From Sclerodactyla briareus (lineage: Eukaryota > Echinodermata > Holothuroidea > Dendrochirotida > Sclerodactylidae), in assembly GCA_026419785.1 (NCBI GenBank), contig JAODTK010005683.1, positions 105,716 to 169,715 of the forward strand: a stretch of 64,000 bases of DNA, read 5' to 3'. The stretch's first letter is position 1. Each line of letters opens with the position of its first letter. Made by a program: the position numbers and the translations under genes. Below are positions 12,284 through 19,989 of the stretch, piece after piece. Below the pieces are notes generated by a model. The model saw only the letters and a program-made list of their open reading frames with translations, did no database searches and was not told the DNA's origin.

Positions 12284-12289
12284 GCTAAG

Positions 12290-12450
12290 TGCTTCGGTTG
12301 CGCGTTTGCTTTAGGAGGATTTTCTAAAAGCTTTTTTAAAGCACCCAAGTGCTCATATGCGGCTCTGCTTTATTAAAATACAGGAGTTTTTTAAAGCAAA
12401 AATAAACATATATACAACATCACCACACATCTTGCAACTTTACAATTGTT
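12290..12450 (-). repeat. Inverted copy of the coiled-coil gene 3' tail (lineage B type)
   Basis: This is the reverse complement of the 3' untranslated and terminal region at about 15115-15290, including the TTTTTTAAAGCAAAAATAAAC block and the TTGCAACTTTACAATTG block. It sits tail-to-tail with the lineage A coiled-coil gene across telomeric repeats. A second inverted copy is at 16522-16715. Confidence 0.8.
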
Positions 12451-12477
12451 TCAGGTAGGGTAGGGTCGGGTTTATCC

Positions 12478-12795
12478 GCTCATATGCGCGCTCTGAGTCG
12501 TATTTTTAAGGGAGGGTTAGGGTTAGGGTTAGGGTTAGGGTTAGGGTTGGGGTTAATGATAGCTGAGGGCCTAGGGAGCGGGGTTAACATTAATGAAGCA
12601 CAATCTCGTATGCAGGCATCAGATTGTGCAAAATCAATGTTAACCCCTAACCCTAACCCTAACCCTAACCCTAGCCCCTAACCCTAGCCCCTAACCCTAA
12701 CCCCTAACCCCTAATCCTAACCCCTAACCTAACCCCTAACCCTAACCCCTTCCCCAACCCTTACCCCTAACCTAACCCCTAACCCTAACCCTAGG
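12478..12795. repeat. Terminal hairpin H1 with telomeric stem and palindromic apex
   Basis: A leader ending GAGTCGTATTTTTAAGGG precedes about six TTAGGG units, then GATAGCTGAGGGCC and GGGGTTAACATTAATG. The apex lies at about 12598-12631, with 9-bp arms GCACAATCT and AGATTGTGC around a smaller TATGC/GCAT palindrome. A long, imperfect CCCTAA/CCCCTAA array follows to the VP promoter region. The right stem lacks the GATAGCTGAGG partner seen in H2, so it is truncated or rearranged. In structure it resembles a parvovirus terminal palindrome built on telomere repeats. Confidence 0.7.
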
Positions 12796-12975
12796 GTTAA
12801 CTTTTGCCGCGTATTAATTTCCCGCCAATTGTTAATAGAGTCTTTGTCCTCTACTGCGTAAACAGATCAATAAAATTATTGACCCTTAATACTAATATAA
12901 TAATCCGCCCTCCCAGTTTGATTTATAACAATACGTGCAGTATTGATTTCAGTTAGTTTATATAAATCGGACACC
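12796..12975 (+). promoter_or_regulatory. Putative VP promoter region, copy 1
   Basis: It starts GGGTTAACTTTTGCCGCG directly after the telomeric block and contains TTTATATAAATC, a TATA-like box, about 15-20 bases before the VP ATG. The same 180 bases precede VP copy 2, including the shared AATAGAGTCTTTGTCC block. Confidence 0.5.
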
Positions 12976-14204
12976 ATGTTTCAAGGTTCACCATTTGCTG
13001 TTCTCGCTGGATTGGAGACAGAGTACTACAAGAAGGTGATCAACTGGCAACATAACCAACGTAGTTGTATAACCATGCTGTTAATACTGCAATAGCTGAG
13101 CTGCTGCAAAACATACTGTTCAAATTCCTGGTCATGTTTATACAGGAACCGGTACTGGATATTGAACACGAAAATCGACCGCCCGTATCTGCCGTAGATA
13201 GTGCTGCAAGGGAACATGATTTAGCATATAATGATCCTAATGTAAAGACTGCTGACGCTGATGAACATTTAATTTTCCCATAGCAGTAGATGCTAATAAT
13301 ATAGAAGGACAACTAGTTACACCGCTGCCTCTCCAAGGCAAAAAACTAGTTGATCAACATTTATTTAATACGGATCCTATTTTCAGACCTAACTTAGTTC
13401 GTAAACGTCCTCATTCTGGTTCGATTTCTGAACCAGAGATTAAAGTACCCAAAATGGCGCCTAACAAACCTGGTGCGAATAGTGATGATGTTGATATGGA
13501 AGATCCTGATAGTGTGTCTGGTGGAGGTATTCTATCTGGTACACCTATTACTACTAATGCTCATCTGGGTTTCTTCCGAACTTGGGAAGTGGATGGTAAT
13601 AGATTAAAATGCGGTCGTACTTTTCAACATTATAGTGATATTCTATTCTGGTGCGATTGTAGCAGAATAAGATTGTACAGAGTAGTAAGATAGTCATGCC
13701 TCGTTTAATTTAGAAAACAAGTGGTTACGTGTTCCATGGGATCGCATGTCGGCATATATAAGTCCAGCTAAGTGGCAATGGCTAAAATGAACTTTGAGAA
13801 ATTAATCATTAATTCTGTCACTGTAAACATTCATGATGTTCAATTTATATGCGAGACTACACTTACCGGTGATAACGTTGGAAGAGAAGTTGAAGGACAA
13901 AATATATTTTTTTATGTAGATACTACCTGTATTTTTGGTGCTCATCATGCTGACGACAGTGAAATTAATCATAATATGACTGCACCACTGTGTGATCGTG
14001 CTGATTCCCAATTACCGACGTTAATTTAGATATTACTCATCTATTGAAACCTTTCTACAATGTATTACGTCACACTGCTAAAGAGGTGGTTTCCCAGATA
14101 GTTCAGAGAATGAAAGGAAAAGCAATAAATAATCAATGAAGCCATATACATAGTTTTGTTGTTGTACATGAATTACCAGGTATTCGATGTCAAAACTGCC
14201 ACGG
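12976..14204 (+). pseudogene. Parvovirus-like capsid protein VP, copy 1, broken and 3'-truncated
   Basis: VP forms the capsid. Parvovirus VP1 N-termini carry a secreted-PLA2-type domain used to leave the endosome. Here the ATG follows the TATA-like box. The PLA2 signature is visible around residues 50-80: a calcium-loop-like YTGTGT near 13142 in one frame, and PPVSAVDSAAREHDLAY near 13181 with the catalytic HD pair and Tyr. A Gly-rich linker (SGGGILSG) follows. The jelly-roll start lies around 13565-13900, with YISPAKWQWLK-like and VNIHDVQF motifs. Several frameshifts break it, for example near 13060, 13280 and 13660. It lacks the last third present in copy 2 and is joined abruptly at about 14204 to the coiled-coil gene. 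Family assignment is confident; genus is not. Confidence 0.8.
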
Positions 14205-15325
14205 GATCAGTCCCAGCACAGTGGGTGCAGCAGAACCAAAGATCGACCCGTGCCGTTCGTTGGCTACCTCGAGAGAAACCCGCTACATCCCTTCAGATCG
14301 GCAATAGCGCCCTCTACGTCCGTAGATCACAGAAGAGAAGCGCGGCGAGTCTCAGCCCTGAGCGAAGAACTAGACGACGTGTATCAGCAACTCGAAGTTG
14401 TCCGAACGAAGCGTTCCCAACTGACCGAAGAGTTAGAGACATCCAGGAGGAGGAACGAAGCATTACTACAAGTACGATCGAATGACGAGATCAGAGAAGA
14501 GCTACAACAGTTGAAGGAGAATTGTGACACGTACACCTCCGAGATCACGAACCTACAGTCAGATAAGGATCAGCTAATCTACGAAGTAGATCACCTACGT
14601 GAGGAACGAGATGAGGTGAAAATAGAACTGGATCGAGCAATCTCCCTGAACCGCGAACTAGAAACCGAACTGTCTAAAATCAAGGCCGATAACATAGAGT
14701 CACGATAGATCGGATCTCGTCACTGGATAACATCCGGACGGTAGTGAAAGCGAAATAGCAGAGATACAACACTGAAGAGGCGTCTCGCTCAATACGAGAC
14801 TGATGCTCCTGACCGAAAAGTGAAATCTCTGAGGAACACCATCGAATGGTTAAGAAGACAGATCCCTTCCACCTCCACGCCGAAGAGGACCGGGTGTCAC
14901 CAGTATCGAGGATACGACTCTTCGTGGACGATAGACGGTATCTGAAGGATGGAGCAACCAATACGAGAGTCTCGCAGACGATGAACCTGTAGCAACGATA
15001 ACTGCCGTGACGCCCAAGCCTTGCTAGAGGAAGATCACGCTAACAAAGTTTAGTGAAGAGTGACCAAGAACACTTAACAGAACTTAAAAGATTAGTTAGA
15101 GTATGTATAATAGCTATACATGAAACAATTGTAAAAGTTGCAAGGATGTGTGGTGATGTTGTATATATGTTTATTTTTGCTTTAAAAAACTCCTGTATTT
15201 TAATAAAGCAGAGCACGCATATGAAGCACTTGTGCTTTAAAAAAAGCTTTTATAAAATCCTAAAGCAAAGCGCGCAACAGAAGCACTACAGCCCTAACCC
15301 TAACCCTAACCCTAACCCTATATAA
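14205..15325 (+). pseudogene. Coiled-coil region, lineage B, copy 1, joined to a truncated VP
   Basis: This is the fullest copy. The head contains FVGYLERNPLHPFRS (around 14250-14295), followed by a long coiled coil (14355-14700) with heptads such as LREERDEVKIELDRAIS. A WLRRQIPSTSTPK block lies near 14850 and a C-terminal amphipathic stretch, ELKRLVRVCIIAIHE, near 15072. An AATAAA at about 15200 lies inside the final open frame, which runs on into telomeric repeats. The upstream exon (helicase) and intron are missing, because VP sequence replaces them. An overlapping Arg/Ser-rich frame spans 14156-14485. Frameshifts occur near 14706 and after. It matches the partial copy at 16111-16316 almost exactly. 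Confidence 0.7.
15293..15319. repeat. CCCTAA telomeric run at the end of coiled-coil copy B1
   Basis: About four CCCTAA units terminate the coiled-coil tail and are followed directly by an AT-rich TATAATATATATAATATATG stretch. The helicase segment begins just after. The junction resembles an element end joined to a truncated NS1 segment. Confidence 0.85.
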
Positions 15326-15336
15326 TATATATAATA

Positions 15337-16030
15337 TATGACACTTTATCCTAGCCAACAGAAAGAAGTAACCAAACTGGATAAGATCTTAATGTCAGCG
15401 AGTGTTGATCGCTAATTCGAAGTAGCAAAGTCCCGAGCACAGCTAATATACGCGGAGCATTCTATCCAGTACCTTGCGGAGACGTATTGCGTAGTATACG
15501 GTACTTCCGCACACATCGGGGCATTCGGAGAAAAGATTTATGGATTGCAAGAATCGTACTTCCATCTGGAAAGATGGTGTAAATTGCAGGGACTGGACAC
15601 AAAACAGTTCTGTACTGATGTTGTTCAATGGTACAACAGATCCCAAGGTGACAGAAAGCGCAATACTATCGTGCTTTACGGGGAATCGAACGCAGGGAAA
15701 TCATGGGTATGCAAACCCCTGGAGAAACTATCCAGAAATGTCGCTCGCCTATCATCAGAACGAGGGAATAAAAACTTCTCGTTCCAAGCCTTACCGAACG
15801 TCAGATGGGCCGTATTCGACGACTTCAAAGTCACGTCCGAGGATCTCGACACCTTTAAGAAGATCTTAGGCGGAGAACCAACAGACGTCGCGAAGAAGTT
15901 CTCGACTACGCAGGTCAGAGTGAATCCAATACCATGCTGGATGTCGTTAAACTACGACATACTCGCGACAGTATGTGAGACTAAAGCAGACAAGGCCGCG
16001 CTGAAGAATCGTTTTCTTCTATATCAAAAG
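15337..16030 (+). pseudogene. Parvovirus-like NS1 superfamily 3 helicase segment
   Basis: SF3 helicase of the replication protein NS1, which unwinds viral DNA in the nucleus. The open part runs from about 15421. A Walker A motif GESNAGKSW lies at 15685-15711. A Walker B-like VRWAVFDDF lies at about 15801-15827, with DD where many parvoviruses have EE. A motif C region is IPCWMSLNYD, and ETKADKAAL comes near the end. A possible upstream start at 15337 is interrupted by an in-frame stop at about 15412. The HUH nickase domain expected upstream is absent here; a candidate lies at 19080-19912. An AG/GTTGGT donor at 16030 leads to an 80-bp intron, and splicing would keep frame with the coiled-coil exon. 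Unspliced, the frame stops at 16078. Confidence 0.8.
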
Positions 16031-16110
16031 GTTGGTAGACGTCACCTTAGGGTAATTAAATTTCTTATCATTAATTAGATATTTAAATATAACTCTTATT
16101 GTTCTTCCAG
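16031..16110 (+). other. Putative 80-bp intron between helicase and coiled coil, lineage B
   Basis: GTTGGT donor after AAAAG, and a TTATTGTTCTTCCAG acceptor before GTGAAAGC. The helicase frame ends on a complete codon at 16030 and the downstream coiled-coil frame begins on a complete codon at 16111. Length and position match the lineage A intron. Confidence 0.65.
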
Positions 16111-16316
16111 GTGAAAGCAGTCCCGCACAGTGGGGGGTGCAGGCCGAACCAAGATCTACACCCGTCCGTTTTCGTTGGCTACCTCGAGAGAAACCCGCTA
16201 CATCCCTTCAGATCGGCAATAGCGCCCTCTACGTCCGTAGATCACGGAAGAGAAGCGCGGCGAGTCTCAGCCCTGAGCGAAGAACTAGACGACGTGTATC
16301 AGCAACTCGAAGTTTT
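16111..16316 (+). pseudogene. Coiled-coil region, lineage B, copy 2, truncated by a telomeric hairpin
   Basis: This is the exon that follows the 80-bp intron. It has the same head as copy B1 (FVGYLERNPLHPFRS) and the start of the coiled coil (ELDDVYQQLEV). It is cut after about 68 codons, where the sequence changes to a TTTTAAGGGAGGGTTAGGG hairpin stem. A second, Arg-rich frame through the same DNA stays open into the telomeric repeats, but that extension is only repeat-encoded Gly-Leu. Confidence 0.65.
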
Positions 16317-16490
16317 AAGGGAGGGTTAGGGTTAGGGTTAGGGTTGGGGTTAATGATAGCTGAGGGTCTAGGGTTTGGGGTTAACATTAATTTTGCACAA
16401 TCTGATGCCTGCATACGAGATTGCGCTTCATTAATGTTAACCCCGCTCCTAGACCCTCAGCTATCTTTAACCCTAACCCTAACCCTAGGG
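16317..16490. repeat. Terminal hairpin H2, the most complete palindrome, apex inverted relative to H1
   Basis: The left arm is TTAGGG units, then GATAGCTGAGGGTCTAGGG and GGGGTTAACATTAAT. The right arm is its complement, ATTAATGTTAACCCC, then CTAGACCCTCAGCTATC, then CCCTAA units. Each arm is about 60-70 bp with a few mismatches. The apex at about 16394-16428 is the reverse complement of the H1 apex, with one base difference (TTGTGC versus TTGCGC) in the cross-arm. This matches the flip and flop forms of a parvovirus terminal palindrome. Confidence 0.75.
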
Positions 16491-16521
16491 TTAGGGTTAG
16501 GGTTAGGGTTAGGGTTAGGGC
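16469..16521. repeat. Head-to-head telomeric array (CCCTAA)n/(TTAGGG)n
   Basis: About three CCCTAA units meet about five TTAGGG units at CCCTAGGG with no spacer. The left half is also the base of hairpin H2. The array is followed by an inverted coiled-coil tail. Chromosome fusion would give the same pattern, but the flanking viral sequences favour a viral end-to-end joint. Confidence 0.85.
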
Positions 16522-16715
16522 TAAGTGCTTCGGTTGCGCGCTTTGCTTTAGGATTTTATAAAAGCTTTTTTAAAGCACAAGTGCTTTATATGCGTGCTCT
16601 GCTTTATTAAAATACAGGAGTTTTTTAAAGCAAAAATAAACATATATACAACATCACCACACATCTTGCAACTTTACAATTGTTCATGTATAGCTATTAT
16701 ACATACTCTAACTAA
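16522..16715 (-). repeat. Second inverted copy of the coiled-coil gene 3' tail
   Basis: It is nearly an exact reverse complement of 15087-15290, running from GCTTCGGTTGCGCGCTTTGC to ATACATACTCTAACTA. It lies between hairpins H2 and H3, in the same arrangement as the inverted tail at 12290-12450. Confidence 0.85.
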
Positions 16716-16918
16716 TGAAGCACAATCTCGTATGTGAGCATCAGATTGCCAGGCATCAGATTGTCAAAATAATGTTAAACTCCCAAACCCTAGCCCTCAT
16801 CCGATCATTAACCCCAAACCCTAACCCTAACCCTAACCCTAACCCTCGCTTAAAAATACGACTCAGAGCGCGCATATGAAGCGGATAACCCTAACCCTAA
16901 CCCTAACCCTAGGGTTAA
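16716..16918. repeat. Terminal hairpin H3, rearranged, leading into VP copy 2
   Basis: The apex (AATGAAGCACAATCTCGTATG) is in the H1 orientation, with a small internal duplication of CATCAGATTG. It is followed by a degraded stem, CCCTAA units, and the leader complement AAAAATACGACTCAGAGCGC. Four more CCCTAA units follow, then GGGTTAACTTTTGCCGCG of the VP promoter region. The left stem is missing. Confidence 0.65.
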
Positions 16919-17082
16919 CTTTTGCCGCGTATTAATTTCCCGCCAATTGTTAATAGAGTCTTTGTCCTCTACTGCGTAAACAGATCAATAAAATTATTGA
17001 CCCGTATATAATCTCCCTCCCAGTTTGATTTATAACAATACGTGCAGTATTATTTCAGTTAGTTTAGTATAAAATCGACATC
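16919..17082 (+). promoter_or_regulatory. Putative VP promoter region, copy 2
   Basis: Same sequence as upstream of VP copy 1. The TATA-like element here is TTTAGTATAAAATCG, about 12-20 bases before the VP ATG at 17083. Confidence 0.5.
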
Positions 17083-19053
17083 ATGTTCAATTGTTCGCCA
17101 TTTGCTGTTCTCGCTGGATTGGAGACAGAGTACTACAAGAAGGTGATCAACTGGCAACATAACCAACGTAAGTTGTATAACCATGCTGTTAATACTGCGA
17201 ATAATGCTGTAGCTGCTGCAAAACATACTGTTCAAATTCCTGGTCCTTTTATACAGACCCGTACTGATATTGAACACGAAAATCGACCGCCCGTATCTGC
17301 CGTAGATAGTGCTGGGGCAAGGGAACATGATAGCATATAATATCCTAATGTAACACTCTGACTCTGATGAACTTTAATTTCCCATGCCGTAGCGCTAATA
17401 ATATAGAAGGACACTAGTTAACGCTGCTCTCCAAGGCAAAAAACTAGTTGATCAACATTTATTTAATCGGATCCTATTTTCAGACCTAACTTAGTTCGTA
17501 AACGTCCTCTTCTGGTTCGATTTTTGAACCAGAAGATTAAAGTACCCAAAATGGCGCCTAACAAACCTGGTGCGAATAGTGATGATGTTGATATGGAAGT
17601 CCTGATAGGTGGTCTGGTGGAGGTATTCTATCTGGTACACCTATTACTACTAATGCTCATCTGGGTTTCTTCCGAACTTGGGAGTTGGAGGGTAATAGAT
17701 TAAAAATGCGGTCCGTACTTTTCAACATTAGAGTGATATTATATCTGGTGCTATTGTAGCAGATAAGATTGTACAGAGTAGTAAGAATAGTCATGCTCGT
17801 TTAATTTAGAAAACAAGTGGTTACGTGTTCCATGGGATCGCATGTCGGCATATATAAGTCCAGCTAAGTGGCAATGGCTAAAACTTAATTATGAGAAATT
17901 AATCATTAATTCTGTCACTGTAAACATTCATGATGTTCAATTTATATGCGAGACTACACTTACCGGTGATAACGTTGGAAGAGAAGTTTAATAAAGGACA
18001 AAATATATTTTTTATGTAATACTCCCGGTATTTTGGTGCTCATCATGCTACGACAGTGAAATTATCATATATGACTGCACCACTGTGTGATCGTGCTGAT
18101 TCCCAATTACCAGACGTTAATTTAGATATTACTCATCTATTGAAACCTTTCTACAATGTATTACGTCACACTGCTAAAGAGTGGTTTCCCAGAAGTTGCA
18201 GAGGAATGAACAGAAAGCAATTAATACTAATGAAGAACTTATACATAGTTTTGTGTACATGAATTACCCGGTAGATTCGATGTTCAAACTGCCACGGGAT
18301 CAGAATTCTCTTATACTCAGAAAGTGAATGTAACTAAGACTTTACGTAGTTCGATGATTACTCCTATTCGTTGGAAACCGCATAATACTGATGATAATAG
18401 AAATCCTGAGATAGGAGATAAATATTTCACCACTAGACGTGTACATCAATCACCCTATGATTCTCCTGTAACACCTGTTGTAAGAGGTATCGCTGTTGAT
18501 GAAACTACACATGATACTAAAAATCTTACATGGGCTGAAGGTTTCCGAGAATACGATGCACTCATGGTGGTTTAGTATGTCCGTTACCTCTAGTACTAAT
18601 CAGAGCAGAACCAAACAATTACCCTGCGACTATTAAGCATTATATGAAGATGAAAATCGATTATATATTAGATATTTCCCTAGTGCCTATTTCTCACCCA
18701 TCATTATATCCATTGTACATATACGAGCCATTCTATAAAACCGATAAGAGTACATTTACCTCTGCGTCCGCGCCTGATGCATCATCTATTTTAACTCTAA
18801 CAAAATTACTCAAATACCTCGTGCTTTGGTGGCTGATCTCCCGCGGTAACCTCCTAACGGCTAGTGGGTACTGATTTAACGGCGGTTGGAAATAATGTTC
18901 CTTTGTATGACTGCTCAGCAGCTAATATTCGTCAAAAAGTATGGTACAACTACTACACCTCAGCCTGCAAATCATGGTGAAGTTACTGCAAACAGTATCG
19001 TAAATCCTCATTATACAGGATTTTATGGTCCATGGTCGGCCGATCAAATATAG
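17083..19053 (+). pseudogene. Parvovirus-like capsid protein VP, copy 2, near full length but frameshifted
   Basis: Covers the whole capsid gene, about 650 codons long if frames are ignored, in the range of parvovirus VP1. The N-terminal PLA2-type region has PPVSAVDSAGAREHD, with one extra residue compared with copy 1 and a disrupted calcium loop. The Gly-rich linker and the start of the jelly roll follow. The C-terminal part is absent from copy 1: open blocks at 18324-18575 (with VHQSPYDSPVTPVVRG) and 18644-18874, ending FYGPWSADQI and a stop at 19051. Frame changes are needed near 17340, 17600, 17880, 18260, 18575 and 18874, most of them 1-2 base indels relative to copy 1. All are consistent with decay or read error. 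The NS1 N-terminal region follows within 30 bases. Confidence 0.85.
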
Positions 19054-19079
19054 TAAGTATGTTTTCTTTTCATTTTCAG

Positions 19080-19912
19080 ATGGCATATATTATTAGAGAC
19101 CCAAGAGACGGTCCGGTCCCTTCCGCCCGATCGCCGAACAAATTTCAATGCTAGAGATGCGATTTTTAGGAGAAAGATGTGGTATACAACAGTACTGTTT
19201 TGTGACACTATCACGTCAGAGCTCCGCAGTGAAATCGTCGAATGTACGAAGTCAAAGTTTGAACATTCACGGGATGCTGCACGACTTTGCATTGATACGT
19301 CATCCAATCCCAGTATCAGACGAGGCGCACGATGAAGTAGATTTTTGCTTTTTGCAGTATGACGACCAAAGACCACTACCACTTTGTATGGTCCGCGGAA
19401 GCTAACGCGTTAAGCCATGGGACGGTTAGATCATGGCACAACAACCTATACCGTATCGTACGCAACGATAAGAATATCGCGGACACCAAGTCAACACGCG
19501 TCAAATCAGAGAAAGTTAAATCGTCGCAATTCTTTGTGTACCTAAAGGTCCCTCCTCGCTCCGTTGATTTTGTGTTCCATGAGTCGGGTAAGGATATTAC
19601 AGAGATGATGGGATCTGTCACACAGGCTGACATAGATGACATGATACATACATCGATCGAAGCACGAGAAGACTCAGCGGACGAAGCAAGTGAGCACCCT
19701 ATACATTTTCTTGAAGGATTTATTCTGAAGAATAACGTGTGGAAAGTCCTCAGAAGCAACACGCTGGCTATAATTACTCGTCGGAGGAAACGGGACTAAA
19801 AGTCGGTTCTCCTGGCCATCAAGAGAGCGCTCTCAAGGGAGCCGAAATGATGCCGCCGGCGTCTCTGAGGAAAACTGGCTCGAGCTGGCATTTGTTCACC
19901 ATTGACTGGCTT
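19080..19912 (+). pseudogene. Candidate NS1 N-terminal (HUH nickase-like) region
   Basis: It follows VP by 26 bases. The ATG at 19080 comes directly after TTTTCATTTTCAG, a good splice acceptor. The first part shifts frame near 19150. The longest open block, 19359-19799, starts with a DHYHFVW motif, the H-hydrophobic-H pattern of HUH nickases, and has a later FFVYLKVPPRS stretch. It then becomes acidic (EAREDSADEASEH). The nickase Tyr cannot be assigned with certainty. A further shift near 19795 leads to a final short open stretch. With the helicase at 15.3-16.0 kb this would make a split NS1. The assignment rests on the motif and on context, not on clear homology. Confidence 0.5.
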
Positions 19913-19924
19913 CTACCTGTGGAG

Positions 19925-19985
19925 TACGATAGCTCAGCAGGTAGAGCCTGTGCACGTTAAGCACAAGGTCCACAACGTTCTTTTC
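19925..19985 (+). repeat. tRNA-like 5' half (possible tRNA pseudogene or SINE head)
   Basis: TAGCTCAGCAGGTAGAGC is a good pol III A box and D arm. The next stem-loop, TGTGC-ACGTTAA-GCACA, is an anticodon arm with GTT in the anticodon position, although C precedes it where tRNAs have T. No B box (GGTTCGAATCC) follows, so it is not an intact tRNA gene. It lies just past the right edge of the viral element. Confidence 0.35.
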
Positions 19986-19989
19986 ACTT

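Noticed and set aside
12484..12681. Open frame encoding Gly-Leu repeats and Asn-Pro repeats (also at 16137-16610)
   Set aside because: These peptides are only translations of TTAGGG/CCCTAA repeats.
13802..14011. Minus-strand open frame opposite VP copy 1
   Set aside because: Shadow of the capsid gene.
12108..16918. True chromosome end or internal telomere only
   Set aside because: Telomeric blocks are short, face both ways and are each tied to the same viral flanks, so a plain chromosome end does not explain them.
19044..19762. Minus-strand open frames of 112 and 128 codons opposite the NS1-like region
   Set aside because: They lie antisense to the plus-strand frame with the HYH motif and show no domain of their own.
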